Assembly: GCF_007995095.1 (NCBI RefSeq)
Contig: NZ_VOPY01000001.1
Coordinates: 955,001 to 1,019,000 of the forward strand
Direction: 5' to 3'
Length of the DNA stretch: 64,000 bases
From: Flavisphingopyxis soli
GTDB taxonomy: Bacteria > Pseudomonadota > Alphaproteobacteria > Sphingomonadales > Sphingomonadaceae
The notes beneath the pieces were generated by a model. It ran no database searches. It was not told where the DNA came from and saw only the letters and a program-made list of their open reading frames with translations. The position numbers and the translations under genes are program-made. Position 1 is the first letter of the stretch. Each line of letters begins with the position of its first letter. Positions 39,919 through 48,796 of the stretch are shown here, in pieces.

Positions 39919-41180
39919 GAATCTGCTCCTTCGACCTCGGCATCGAGGCCGTAAGCGGTGTGAAGCACGCGCACGGCGAGCTCGGTATAGTCTTCCTCGA
40001 TCAGCACGCTGATCTTGATCTCGCTGGTGGCGATCGCGAGGATTTCGATCCCGCGTGCGGCGAGCGCATCGAACATCGTCGTCGCGACGCCGGCGTGGCT
40101 CTTCATCCCGACGCCGACGATCGACACCTTGGCGACGTGCGTGTTGTGCGTCATCCGGTCGTAGCCGATCTTGTCCTTGGCGGCTTCGACGAGCGCGATC
40201 GCCTGGGCAAGGTCGGCCTGCGGGACGGTGAACATGAGATCGATCAGGTCGTCGCCGCGCGTCGGGGTCTGGACGATCATGTCGACGTTGATGTGCGCTT
40301 CGCTCAATGGCCCGAAGATGTCGGCGACGTTGCCCGCGCGTTCGGGGATGTCGATCAGCATGACCAAGGCTTCGTTCTTGTCGGGCGCGATCCCGGTAAT
40401 GATATGGCGTTCCATCTTGAGGTCCTCGATTTCGCTTTCGCCGACGATCATCGTCCCGCGCGTCGGTGCCATGCCGTATTCGACGAAGCTGGTCAGCACC
40501 TGGATGCGCACGCCCATCTTCATCGCGAGCCCGACCGACCGCGTCTGCAGCACCTTGGCGCCGACGCTGGCGAGCTCGAGCATCTCTTCATAGGTGACGT
40601 AATCGAGCTTGCGCGCGCGTGCGACGATGCGGGGGTCGGTGGTATAGACGCCGTCGACGTCGGTATAGATATCGCAGCGGTCGGCGTGGATCGCGGCCGC
40701 GACGGCAACGGCCGAAGTGTCGCTGCCGCCGCGGCCCAAAGTCGCGACGCGGCCCGTGTCCATCATGCCCTGGAAGCCCGGGATGACCGCGACGCTGCCG
40801 CCCGCCATCGCCGCGGTCAGCGCGTCGGTATCGATCTCGCCGATCCGCGCGCGCGCATGGCGTCCGGTCGTGCCGATCGGCAGTTGCCAGCCGAGCCAGC
40901 TGCGCGCCGGGCAGCCCATGCCCTGCAGGCACAGGGCGAGGAGGCCGGCGGTGACCTGTTCGCCGGTGGCGACGACGACATCATATTCGGTGCCGTCGGA
41001 ATCGGGCGCGGCCTCGCGGCAGAAATTGACCAGGCGGTCGGTCTCCCCCGCCATCGCGCTGACGACGACGGCGACCTCATTGCCCGCCTCGACCTCGCGC
41101 TTGACGAGACCCGCAACGGTGCGGATGCGCTCGGTCCCCGCCATCGACGTGCCGCCGAATTTCATCACGATGCGCGCCAT
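39915..41180 (-). CDS. lysC: aspartate kinase
   Basis: A 421-residue aspartokinase that phosphorylates aspartate as the first step to lysine, threonine and methionine. The kinase domain starts KFGGTSMAG with the later TLGRGGSDTSAVA; two C-terminal ACT domains (from about 265) include the repeated VSIVGVGMKSHAG pattern and provide feedback inhibition. I chose ATG 41180; the open frame before it runs into the divergent ubiG region. Confidence 0.97.
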   Translation of the reverse strand: MARIVMKFGGTSMAGTERIRTVAGLVKREVEAGNEVAVVVSAMAGETDRLVNFCREAAPDSDGTEYDVVVATGEQVTAGLLALCLQGMGCPARSWLGWQLPIGTTGRHARARIGEIDTDALTAAMAGGSVAVIPGFQGMMDTGRVATLGRGGSDTSAVAVAAAIHADRCDIYTDVDGVYTTDPRIVARARKLDYVTYEEMLELASVGAKVLQTRSVGLAMKMGVRIQVLTSFVEYGMAPTRGTMIVGESEIEDLKMERHIITGIAPDKNEALVMLIDIPERAGNVADIFGPLSEAHINVDMIVQTPTRGDDLIDLMFTVPQADLAQAIALVEAAKDKIGYDRMTHNTHVAKVSIVGVGMKSHAGVATTMFDALAARGIEILAIATSEIKISVLIEEDYTELAVRVLHTAYGLDAEVEGADS

Positions 41181-41268
41181 GGGTTTCGCCGGGTCTCCGC
41201 TCTGGGCTAAGCTGTGCCTGTTAGGCAAAGCGCCTGCGACACGCAAGCGAGCGAGAAAGCGAAACGCA

Positions 41269-41985
41269 ATGACCAGCATCGTCCCCGCAGAAGCCGAACA
41301 TTTCGGCAGCCTCGCCGCCGACTGGTGGGATCCCAAGGGCAGCTCGGCGATGCTTCATCGGCTCAATCCGGTGCGATTGCGCTATATCCGCGAGGCGATC
41401 GACCACCATTGGGGAATCGACGACACCGAGCGCCATCCGCTCGCCGGTCGGTCGGCGCTCGACGTCGGCTGCGGCGCGGGGCTGCTCGCCGAGCCGCTCG
41501 CGCGGCTGGGGGCGAGCGTCACCGGGGTCGATGCCGCGCCCGAGAACATCGACGCGGCGCGCGTTCACGCGGCGGGGCAGGGGCTTACGATCGACTATCG
41601 CAGCGGCGATCTGGCATCGCTGAACCTGCGGCGCTTCGACCTCGTCACCTCGATGGAGGTGATCGAACATGTCGCCGATCCCGCGGCCTTCGTCCAGGCG
41701 CTCGCCGACCGGCTCGCACCCGGCGGGCTGATGGTCCTGTCGACGCCCAACCGCACCACCGCGTCGAAGCTGCTGCTCGTCGAGGCGGCCGAACGGCTGG
41801 GCCAGGTGCCACGCGGCACGCACGACTGGGACAAGTTCGTCCGCCCCGAGGAATTGACCGCGATGCTCGAAGATGCGGGGCTGATCGTCGGCGACCTGCG
41901 CGGACTGGTGCCGATGCCGGGGCGTGGCTTCGTCCTGGGCGACAATCATGCGATCAACTATCTGCTGACTGCGCGGTACCGCTAA
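41269..41985 (+). CDS. ubiG: ubiquinone biosynthesis O-methyltransferase
   Basis: A 238-residue SAM methyltransferase that performs both O-methylations of ubiquinone synthesis. The family hallmarks are EAEHFGSLAADWWDPKGSSA, LHRLNPVRLRYI, motif I LDVGCGAGLLAEPLARLG and GTHDWDKFVRPEEL. It is divergent from lysC with an 88-bp gap. Confidence 0.96.
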   Translation: MTSIVPAEAEHFGSLAADWWDPKGSSAMLHRLNPVRLRYIREAIDHHWGIDDTERHPLAGRSALDVGCGAGLLAEPLARLGASVTGVDAAPENIDAARVHAAGQGLTIDYRSGDLASLNLRRFDLVTSMEVIEHVADPAAFVQALADRLAPGGLMVLSTPNRTTASKLLLVEAAERLGQVPRGTHDWDKFVRPEELTAMLEDAGLIVGDLRGLVPMPGRGFVLGDNHAINYLLTARYR

Positions 41986-42041
41986 GCGGCTTTTTTCTTA
42001 ATCACTGTTAGGTTAGTCTCGGCGCCGATAGGGGAATGCCG

Positions 42042-42434
42042 ATGAGTACGATACTGATAGCCCTGCTGCTCGCCTGTGCGCTGGCGATCGTCCACAATGT
42101 TGCGCCGTCGAACGTCAAGACACGCAAGTTCGGCGTCGAATGGAACATGGGGCCGCGCGACGAAAACCCGGGCGAGGTGCCACCGCTGGCCGGACGGCTC
42201 GAGCGTGCACGCGTCAACTATCACGAGAATTTCGTCATCTTCGTCGCGCTCGCGCTGGCGCTCGAGATCACCGGGCGCGCCAACGGGCTGGGCAATGCCG
42301 CCGCGGCGCTGTGGCTCGCCTCGCGGGTGATCTACCTGCCGCTCTATGCTGCGGGAACGCCCAAGATCCGGACGCTGGTCTGGTCGGTGAGCCTGCTCAG
42401 CCTCGTCCTGATGGCGGGCGACCTGCTGCGCTAG
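42042..42434 (+). CDS. MAPEG family membrane protein
   Basis: A 130-residue protein with four membrane segments and the MAPEG signature ARVNYHENFVIFVALAL (Arg-x-Asn-x-x-Glu-Asn) between helices 1 and 2. MAPEG proteins are membrane-bound glutathione transferases/peroxidases or relatives. I prefer ATG 42042, with AGGGGA at a normal distance, over 42036. It converges with the GST gene and overlaps it by 4 bp. Confidence 0.85.
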   Translation: MSTILIALLLACALAIVHNVAPSNVKTRKFGVEWNMGPRDENPGEVPPLAGRLERARVNYHENFVIFVALALALEITGRANGLGNAAAALWLASRVIYLPLYAAGTPKIRTLVWSVSLLSLVLMAGDLLR

Positions 42435-43102
42435 AAATCGAGCAGTTCGTAATGCTTGGGCGGGGTGATGACCTCCATCCGCTCGGACAGCAGCGGGCGG
42501 AAGCTGGGGCGTGACTTGAGCCCGGCGTACCATCCCTTGGCATGTTCGTGCCCGGTCCAGTCGACCCCGCCGAGATAATCGGCGACCGACAAATGCGCGG
42601 CGGCGGCGAGATCGGCGAGGCTGAGCGTCGCGCCCGCGATCCAGCTGCGGTGGTCGAGCAGGTAATCGATATAATCGAGATGGTCGTTGGCGGCGCGCAT
42701 CGCGTTTCGCAGCGTCCCGCCATCGGGCGGCGCGCGGTGGATGAGGCGCTTTTTCATCCGCTCGTCGAGCAAGGGCGCGACGACATCGGCGTACATCTGT
42801 TCATCGAACCAGGCGACGAGGCGGCGGATCTCTGCGCGGTTGGCCGCGGTGCCCGAAATCATCGGCTTGGCGTCGACCGTCTCCTCGAAATATTCGCAGA
42901 TCGCGGCCGAATCGATCAGCGTTATGTCGCGCGCCGCGTCGCGGATGATCGGCGTGCGCCCGGTCGGGTTGAGATCGACATATTCGTCGCGCCGCTGCCA
43001 TGGCGATTCGCGCACCAGCTCGTAGCCGACGCCCTTTTCGCCGAGCAGCAGGCGCACCTTGCGCGAAAACGGACAGAGCGGGAATTGGAAGAGTTGCCAC
43101 AT
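42431..43102 (-). CDS. glutathione S-transferase family protein
   Basis: A protein of about 223 residues. The N-terminal thioredoxin-like domain has FPLCPFSRKVRLLLGEKG with a CxxS motif, GRTPII and the glutathione-binding IDSAAICEYFEE. The C-terminal helical domain includes LSLADLAAAAHLSVADYLGG. The start is ATG 43102 (GST-like beginning MWQLFQFPLC) or ATG 43114. The cysteine at the active site suggests an omega-like thiol transferase rather than a detoxifying GST. Confidence 0.88.
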   Translation of the reverse strand: MWQLFQFPLCPFSRKVRLLLGEKGVGYELVRESPWQRRDEYVDLNPTGRTPIIRDAARDITLIDSAAICEYFEETVDAKPMISGTAANRAEIRRLVAWFDEQMYADVVAPLLDERMKKRLIHRAPPDGGTLRNAMRAANDHLDYIDYLLDHRSWIAGATLSLADLAAAAHLSVADYLGGVDWTGHEHAKGWYAGLKSRPSFRPLLSERMEVITPPKHYELLDF

Positions 43103-43180
43103 GGGCCGCGTCATAGGGCATGACGCACGCGCTGTGAATCGGCTTTGTCGCTTAATTGCTGTCGCTTGCGAAGGCCGCGA

Positions 43181-43756
43181 TCAGCGCCGACGCGGTTCGC
43201 GCACTGCGCGTTCGGCCTGCGCGCCGAGATCCTTGGTAATCGCGATCAGCCCCGGCAACATCCTCGCGAATTCGCGGACCATCGCGCCCGATACCACGGT
43301 ACCGCTGCGGATGCCGTCCTCGATCCGGTCCTCATAGGCAGGATCGCCGCGGCTGGCGATGTCGCCAATCGTCGCATCGGGGTCGGCGTCGGCGATCTCG
43401 GCATCGGGATCGATCCGCCGCGCGGCATCGACGATCGGGCCGACGCGGATCGTCATCAGCGCGCGCATCATGTCGCTCATCGCGTCGGCGATCGCGTCCT
43501 GGCGGGCGGGGTCGTCGAGCATGTCGGCGACGCGGTCAGAAGCGCCGGCATGATCGCCATCGTCGTTCGATGCATCGCCATAGCCCGGGTCGGAGGAATC
43601 GCTTTCGGGAGCCGCAACGTCGTAACCGGTATCGCCCGTGTCATAGCCCGCATCGGCAATGTCGCTCGGCGGCAGCTCGACCTCGGCGATCTGGGCATGC
43701 GCTGCAACCGGCGCGGAGAGCGCGGCAAGCGAAAGAACGGTAACGAGACGGCGCAT
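43181..43756 (-). CDS. exported acidic hypothetical protein
   Basis: A 191-residue protein: signal peptide 1-22 (TVLSLAALSAPVAAHAQ), then an Asp/Gly/Ser-rich linker (DTGDTGYDVAAPESDSSDPG) and a helical C-terminal domain (about 75-185, VADMLDDPARQDAIADAMSD) ending in a basic tail. Start ATG 43756 with AGAGGA upstream. Family not recognised; similar exported proteins of unknown role occur in sphingomonads (inference). Confidence 0.72.
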   Translation of the reverse strand: MRRLVTVLSLAALSAPVAAHAQIAEVELPPSDIADAGYDTGDTGYDVAAPESDSSDPGYGDASNDDGDHAGASDRVADMLDDPARQDAIADAMSDMMRALMTIRVGPIVDAARRIDPDAEIADADPDATIGDIASRGDPAYEDRIEDGIRSGTVVSGAMVREFARMLPGLIAITKDLGAQAERAVREPRRR

Positions 43757-43831
43757 GAGCAAATCCTCTGGACGATCAAGGCGATGATCGCTCGATCTAG
43801 CCAAAGGACGCTGTCGCTGCGGTGAACGGGC

Positions 43832-44638
43832 CTAGCGCATCACCAGCCAGATCAAAGCGGCGCTGCCGGCAAGGATGCGGTACCAGGCAAAGGGTGCGAA
43901 GCCGTGTTTCGAGACGATGCCGACGAACCAGCGGATGACGAGCATCGCAACGATGAACGAGACGGCAAAGCCGATGCCGATCAGGCTCCAGTCGACGCTC
44001 GCGCTGCCGAGCGTGTCGCGGTTGGTCCACAGTTCGAGGCTGGTTGCGCCGATCATCGTCGGTACCGCGAGGAAGAAGCTGAACTCGGCCGCGGTGCGCC
44101 GCTCGACGCCGAGCGCGAGCGCGCCCATGATCGACGCGCCCGAGCGGCTGACGCCGGGAACCATCGCGAAACACTGGATGAAGCCGATCGCCAGCGCGCG
44201 GCCATAGGGAATGTCGGCGATGCCGTGAAAGCGCTGCGTGCCGATCAAACGCTCGATGACGAGGATCGCGATGCCGCCGACGATGAGGGCAACCGCGACG
44301 ATCTTCGGCGCGCCGAGCATCGCCTCGATCGCGCTGTGCGCGACGAGGCCGATCGCGACCGCGGGGAGGAAGGCGATCAAGAGGTTGATCGTGAAGCGCC
44401 ACGCGCCGGGCTCGTTCTTGAACAGGCCGGTGATGACCGCCCAGAAGGTGCGCCAGTAGAGCACGATAACCGCGAGGATCGCGCCCAATTGGATGACGAT
44501 GTTGAACGTCGCCCATTGCTCGGCCGAATAGCCGAACAGCTCGCTCGCAAGGATCAAATGGCCCGTTGAAGAGACCGGGATGAACTCGGTCAGCCCCTCG
44601 ACGATGCCGAGCAGGATGGCGACGATAAACAGCGGCAT
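43832..44638 (-). CDS. uppP: undecaprenyl-diphosphatase UppP (BacA)
   Basis: A 268-residue polytopic membrane enzyme that recycles the undecaprenyl carrier for peptidoglycan. Signatures are GIVEGLTEFIPVSSTGHLIL and the second motif PGVSRSGASIMGALALG. Its over-expression gives bacitracin tolerance in other species. Start ATG 44638, 22 bp downstream of the NDUFA9-like gene, so the two may be co-transcribed. Confidence 0.96.
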   Translation of the reverse strand: MPLFIVAILLGIVEGLTEFIPVSSTGHLILASELFGYSAEQWATFNIVIQLGAILAVIVLYWRTFWAVITGLFKNEPGAWRFTINLLIAFLPAVAIGLVAHSAIEAMLGAPKIVAVALIVGGIAILVIERLIGTQRFHGIADIPYGRALAIGFIQCFAMVPGVSRSGASIMGALALGVERRTAAEFSFFLAVPTMIGATSLELWTNRDTLGSASVDWSLIGIGFAVSFIVAMLVIRWFVGIVSKHGFAPFAWYRILAGSAALIWLVMR

Positions 44639-44660
44639 AACAGTCGGGCTTTCGCGGGGA

Positions 44661-45671
44661 TCAGGACGCGGCGCGGACGCCGAAGCGGCCGTGACGGCGA
44701 TATTTGACGAGCCAGCCGCGTGCGACCACGTCGAGCGGGGTCGGCGTGATGCCGAGCGCGGCGAGGCCCCTGGCAGCGGGAGCGACGACGCTGTCGTGCT
44801 GCAGCATCAGCCACTGGTCATAGGTGATCGGCGCGCCGGGGGCCCAGCCGGTCGTGCGCGCGAGCAGCTTTGCAGCGAAGCCCGGAACATCAACGAACTC
44901 GCGCTTGCGGCCCGTTGCGGCGGCGATCTTTTCGTTGAGCGCGCGCATCGTCAGCGTCTCGGGCCCGCCAAGCTCGAAGGTCTTGCCGCCGTGGCGCGCA
45001 GGATCGGCGAGCGCGGCCAGCACCGCGGCGGCGACGTCGCCGGCATAGACCGGCTGGAATTTCGTTTTCGCACCGATCACGGGGACGACGGGCAGCATCC
45101 GGATCAGGCCGGCAAAGCGGTTGATGAAATCATCCTCGGGACCGAACACGATCGACGGGCGCAGGATCGTCGCGGTGGGATGCGCGGCGCGGACCGCGGT
45201 CTCGCCTTCGCCCTTGGTCCGCGCGTAGCGGCTCTCGGCCTCGGCATCGGCGCCGATCGCCGAGATATGGACGAACGATGCGCCCTCGGCCTGTGCCGCG
45301 GCGGCGGCATCGCGCGCGCCGGTAACGTGGATTGCCTGGAGATCGCCGGCAAACACGCCGACCAGGTTGACCACCGCGTCCGAGCCGCGGACCGCGCGGG
45401 CGATGCTGGCGGCGTTGGTGATGTCGGCGGCGACGAACTGCGTCTGGCCGAGCCCGCCGAGCGGGCGAATCGCGAACGCCTTGCGCGGGTGACGCTCGGC
45501 AATGCGGACGCGCGCACCCGCCGAGAGCAGTTTCTGCGCGACGTACTTGCCGACGAAGCCGCCGCCGCCGATCACCGTGACGAGCTTCCCGGCAAGCGCA
45601 TCGCGCCGCTCGGTCGGTGTTTTTGCAGGGTTTGCCTTCGGGGCTCGCGCCATTTTCGCCTCGGTCGTCAT
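44661..45671 (-). CDS. NDUFA9-like NAD(P)H-binding protein
   Basis: A 336-residue extended short-chain dehydrogenase-like protein. The N-terminal Rossmann motif is VTVIGGGGFVGKYVAQKLL, with ADITNAASIARAV and SAIGADAEAESRYARTKGEG later; YARTK holds the YxxxK pair. It resembles the complex I NDUFA9 subunit family. No complex I genes are nearby, so its role is open. Start ATG 45671 or 45653. Confidence 0.85.
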   Translation of the reverse strand: MTTEAKMARAPKANPAKTPTERRDALAGKLVTVIGGGGFVGKYVAQKLLSAGARVRIAERHPRKAFAIRPLGGLGQTQFVAADITNAASIARAVRGSDAVVNLVGVFAGDLQAIHVTGARDAAAAAQAEGASFVHISAIGADAEAESRYARTKGEGETAVRAAHPTATILRPSIVFGPEDDFINRFAGLIRMLPVVPVIGAKTKFQPVYAGDVAAAVLAALADPARHGGKTFELGGPETLTMRALNEKIAAATGRKREFVDVPGFAAKLLARTTGWAPGAPITYDQWLMLQHDSVVAPAARGLAALGITPTPLDVVARGWLVKYRRHGRFGVRAAS

Positions 45672-45810
45672 CGTGGAAATGTCTGCCGCGTCCATGCGCG
45701 AAGCGGCCATGCGTGACAAGGGGCGGCGATGCGCAAGCGTGCGCTCGGCAAGATCAGTTGACAGACCGCGCGCCAGCCCGCTAAGCGCCCGCTCCTACCT
45801 CGATACCCGT

Positions 45811-45897
45811 GCCCAGATGGCGGAATTGGTAGACGCACCAGCTTCAGGTGCTGGCGCTCGCAAGGGCGTGGAGGTTCGAGTCCTCTTCTGGGCACCA
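45811..45897 (+). tRNA. tRNA-Leu(CAG), integration site
   Basis: An 87-nt class II tRNA: acceptor GCCCAGA / TCTGGGC, anticodon stem CCAGC / GCTGG with loop TTCAGGT giving anticodon CAG, a long variable arm (GCTCGCAAGGGC), T-arm GAGGTTCGAGTCCTC and an encoded CCA end. A P4-type integrase gene starts 166 bp downstream on the same strand, so the 3' end is the likely attachment site of an integrative element. Confidence 0.95.
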
Positions 45898-46023
45898 TTA
45901 CCTTGTTTGCGGCAGTCCGCAAAAGCTTGGAAAACCCCTGCATTTCTGCTATTTATAGCCAACGGCTCACCGCTGTTGGTCGCCACCGTTCGCCCGCATT
46001 CGGAGCGAAAGGGGGCCACATTG

Positions 46024-46058
46024 GGGGCCACTTCGATCGCACTCGAAAAAGTGGCCCC
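46024..46058. repeat. hairpin upstream of the integrase gene
   Basis: GGGGCCACTT (46024-46033) and AAGTGGCCCC (46049-46058) are perfectly inverted, and the inner TTCGA/TCGAA can pair further. A direct copy of GGGGGCCAC lies just before, at about 46012. The hairpin ends 5 bp before the integrase ATG and would cover its ribosome-binding region. It could be an operator, an integrase arm site, or a translation switch. Confidence 0.6.
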
Positions 46059-46063
46059 ATTAA

Positions 46064-47266
46064 ATGACACTGACCGACACGACGATACGAAATGCCAAGC
46101 CGGGCCCGAAAGCCCGAAAGCTGGGTGACGGTGGTGGATTATATCTGCTCGTCCAACCAGGCGGCAGCAAGCTGTGGCGGCTCAAATACGTCTTCGCCGA
46201 CAAAGAGAAAAAGCCGACCCTGTGTCGATATCCCGAGGTCTCGCTCAAAGAAGCTCGCCGGCGGCGCGATGAGGCGCGGACGGCGCTCGCTCTCGGGCGT
46301 AATCCGGCCGATGATAAGAAACGAGCGCAGCTTGAAGCTGGACAAGCCATCGCAAACACGTTTGCAAAAGTTGCCGAAGAATTCCTTGAAAAGTCATCGC
46401 TTGAAGGCCGAGCAGCCGTGACGATAAAAAAGAGCCAGTGGCTCATATCGCTCTTGCTTCCAAAGATCGGCAATCGGCCAATCGCCGAAATTACGCCGGC
46501 TGAGTTACTCGCAGCGATAAAGGTTGTGCATGACCGGGGACATTACGAAACAGCTCGAAGGATGCGTTCGTTGTCGGGGCGGGTTTTTCGTCTTGCTATC
46601 ATGTCGTCGCGAGCCAGTAACGATCCGAGCTCCTATCTGCAGGGGGCTCTCGTCACACCGCGAATTAAGCATCATGCCGCTATCATCGAACCTGAAAAGG
46701 TTGGTGGTTTGTTACGTGCGATTGATGGCTTCGAAGGCCAACCGTTAACAAGGTTAGCCCTGCAGCTAACGCCACACGTTTTCGTGCGTCCTGGCGAATT
46801 ACGACGGGCCGAGTGGAGCGAGTTCGACTTTGCTAAAGCGCGCTGGACGATCCCAGCACCAAAAATGAAAATGAGGCAGGCGCATATTGTGCCCTTGTCG
46901 AAACAAGCCATTGAGATTTTGAAATCGGCAGAGGTGCTGAGCGCCGGTCAGCAATATGTGTTTTCTTCAATGTATCCCGGCACACGCCCAATGTCGGAAA
47001 ATACGATAAACGCTGCCCTTCGACGATTAGGATATTCCGGCGACGAGATGACGGCGCATGGGTTTCGCGCGATGGCAAGCTCGTTGCTGAACGAGTCTGG
47101 GCTGTGGAGCTCTGACGCTATCGAGCTTGCGCTGGCGCATGATAACAGCAGCTCCGTCAGAGGTAACTATCACCGCGGGCAGCATATGGATGAGCGCACA
47201 CGCATGGCTCAATGGTGGTCAGATTATCTAGACGAGCTAAGATCGCAAATGCCTGGCGTCGATTGA
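46064..47266 (+). CDS. P4-type tyrosine recombinase (integrase)
   Basis: A 400-residue site-specific integrase. It has an N-terminal DUF4102-type domain (LTDTTIRNAKPGPKARKLGD), a core-binding SAM-like domain (about 105-185) and a catalytic domain with Arg in FVRPGELRRAEW, His-x-x-Arg in AHGFRAMASSLLNE and the C-terminal VRGNYHRGQHMDER segment with the nucleophile tyrosine. This family inserts islands into tRNA 3' ends, here tRNA-Leu. Codon use is less GC-rich than in the core genes. Confidence 0.93.
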   Translation: MTLTDTTIRNAKPGPKARKLGDGGGLYLLVQPGGSKLWRLKYVFADKEKKPTLCRYPEVSLKEARRRRDEARTALALGRNPADDKKRAQLEAGQAIANTFAKVAEEFLEKSSLEGRAAVTIKKSQWLISLLLPKIGNRPIAEITPAELLAAIKVVHDRGHYETARRMRSLSGRVFRLAIMSSRASNDPSSYLQGALVTPRIKHHAAIIEPEKVGGLLRAIDGFEGQPLTRLALQLTPHVFVRPGELRRAEWSEFDFAKARWTIPAPKMKMRQAHIVPLSKQAIEILKSAEVLSAGQQYVFSSMYPGTRPMSENTINAALRRLGYSGDEMTAHGFRAMASSLLNESGLWSSDAIELALAHDNSSSVRGNYHRGQHMDERTRMAQWWSDYLDELRSQMPGVD

Positions 47267-47296
47267 TAAGGCATCGGAACGAGAAACTGTTTCCAG

Positions 47297-47893
47297 TCAG
47301 CTGGGCCGTTCGACGGAACGAGAATTTTGCTCATGGCTTTGCATGTCTTTCACGGCGCGAGAAAGTCGAGAGGCGGCATGGCCGGGCGTTAGTCGCTCGA
47401 ACTCTGCTGCCAATTTATCGTAATACCACAAGGTGCCGTCTCTGCCGCCAGTGAAGCGATCCCAGACCGATGCGCCGTGCGATATCAGATCGGTTACGAT
47501 GGCGGATGCATTGTGAGTTTTATCAGCAAGGCTGACCATGAGCGAGCTAACCGGTTTATGGCTCAAGCTATCAATGTAATCTTCTTTTCTCTGGCGCCAC
47601 GGGGGCTTCGGCTCGACATCGCAATCGGTGCAATGATCGACCATCTCTGCGACTGAGTTGCCAAACTTCGCGCGAATTGTTTCCAGCTGCTCCGCGCCAC
47701 CCTGGTCTTCGACAGCATCGTGCAACAACGCAGCTATAGCCTGATCTTCGTTCGCGCCGTTTTCCAGCGCAATCGACGCAACGCCCAACAGATGCGATAC
47801 ATAAGGTATCTCTGAGCCTTTCCGAATTTGGGTTCGATGTAAGCGGCTCGCGTATGCCAGGGCTTCGTCAAATCGATCGGTCAAAACTGTCAT
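47297..47893 (-). CDS. HD-domain hydrolase, small alarmone hydrolase-like
   Basis: A 198-residue single HD-domain protein. Metal ligands fit the SpoT/MESH1 pattern: His34 in PYVSHLLGVAS, His58-Asp59 in ALLHDAVEDQGG and Asp124 in SLADKTHNAS. The KxDYI segment (RKEDYIDSL) also fits (p)ppGpp hydrolases. There is no synthetase or TGS domain, so it would act as a stand-alone alarmone or nucleotide hydrolase. It converges on the integrase gene. Such enzymes can serve as antitoxins to alarmone-making toxins, but no synthetase is visible here. Confidence 0.82.
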   Translation of the reverse strand: MTVLTDRFDEALAYASRLHRTQIRKGSEIPYVSHLLGVASIALENGANEDQAIAALLHDAVEDQGGAEQLETIRAKFGNSVAEMVDHCTDCDVEPKPPWRQRKEDYIDSLSHKPVSSLMVSLADKTHNASAIVTDLISHGASVWDRFTGGRDGTLWYYDKLAAEFERLTPGHAASRLSRAVKDMQSHEQNSRSVERPS

Positions 47894-47957
47894 GCAACTT
47901 CCTTCGGATCGCGTCGCTCGATGCCGATGGGATTCGGCTAACTCGCAACTAAATACC

Positions 47958-48395
47958 TTATCGCTTTTTAAAAAAAGCAGCCGTTTTCATGACGCTTTCA
48001 GGCGGCATCTTTTTCGACGTCACCTTAACGTAGCCCGCCTCCTCCATAACTTCGACCATCAAGGTGCCAGCCCAACTCGTTGTGTCGTAGCTGCCGTAAT
48101 CAAAGCCAAGAGCGTCGCTAAGTAACTTATCAACGCCCGCCATAGCCGGAAGGCCATCGCTAGTTGCTGTTATCCCGCCCGCGCGTCCCTCGTCAGACCT
48201 TATAATCTCTTCGATAGTTTGGATTGTGGGATGGTCACGGGGCAACCCGCCGCCTTCAGAAACGAGAAAATCGTTTTCGATCATGAGATCGACAATCCGC
48301 TTGGCTTCAGCCGTGTTTAAAGCGCGCGCGTTTTTGAAGAGGGCATCACGGCCTTTCGCTGGCAACGCTTCGATTTTTTCTTTTGTCCATTCCAC
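47958..48395 (-). CDS. hypothetical protein of the island
   Basis: This 145-residue soluble protein was not recognised. I chose GTG 48395, with GGAGG eight bases upstream; the open frame continues to 48545 without a better site. The N-terminal half is helical (EKIEALPAKGRDALFKNARA, AEAKRIVDLMIENDFL); the middle is glycine-rich, and the end is Lys-rich (KKMPPESVMKTAAFFKKR). It is preceded on its strand by a repeat whose own reading frame begins MTKLIKCHEC, so an older gene start may have been disrupted here. Confidence 0.6.
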   Translation of the reverse strand: MEWTKEKIEALPAKGRDALFKNARALNTAEAKRIVDLMIENDFLVSEGGGLPRDHPTIQTIEEIIRSDEGRAGGITATSDGLPAMAGVDKLLSDALGFDYGSYDTTSWAGTLMVEVMEEAGYVKVTSKKMPPESVMKTAAFFKKR

Positions 48396-48796
48396 AACAA
48401 AGCCCTCCGTCGAGATCGGCTCGCAAACGATACTCTTTTTGCGTTGGATGAAAACGACATTTCCATTCGCGCACGCGCAAGCTGCCGAACCTGAGACGAG
48501 CGCTCGTCGATTGAGTTTGCCGCGTCGGAGCGGCCAGAAGCGCACTCATGACATTTTATCAGTTTTGTCATGGTGACCTCTTTTGAGCTGGCTGCTGCCT
48601 GTCCGGTCCTAGCGCGAGATTGAGCGAATCTGTCGTAAAGTCGGGCTAATGTTCCAGTCCGCAGTCGCCAACATATCTGCCGTTCAGAAACTCTCAGCTC
48701 TGCTTCTCGAAACCTTCCGTTCATTCATGCGTGGCCCTGCCTGAGCGTGTGCTGACTGGCTTGACACTAACGGGATGGTGAGCGAATGCAGCGCCC
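48396..48796. other. 401-bp non-coding stretch before the tRNA-like gene
   Basis: I see no complete gene. The left copy of a palindromic repeat is at 48544-48572; on the minus strand it begins an 84-codon frame (48571 to 48317) reading MTKLIKCHEC with GAGGT upstream, which then merges out of frame into the 47958-48395 gene and looks like a remnant. The rest should contain the promoter of the tRNA-like gene, but no clear -35/-10 pair stands out. Confidence 0.5.
48544..48572. repeat. left copy of direct repeat flanking the HEPN cassette
   Basis: ACTCATGACATTTTATCAGT followed by TTTGTCATG is an imperfect palindrome (ends CATGACA / TGTCATG). It recurs at 49982-50010 in the same orientation with one difference (C for T) across the shared 29 bases. 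Weaker similarity (GCTCGTCGA upstream, CTGCC..TCCGG downstream) extends beyond the core. Confidence 0.75.

Noticed and set aside
41181-41268. Lysine riboswitch before lysC
   Set aside because: The 88-bp divergent gap is too short and shows no such structure.
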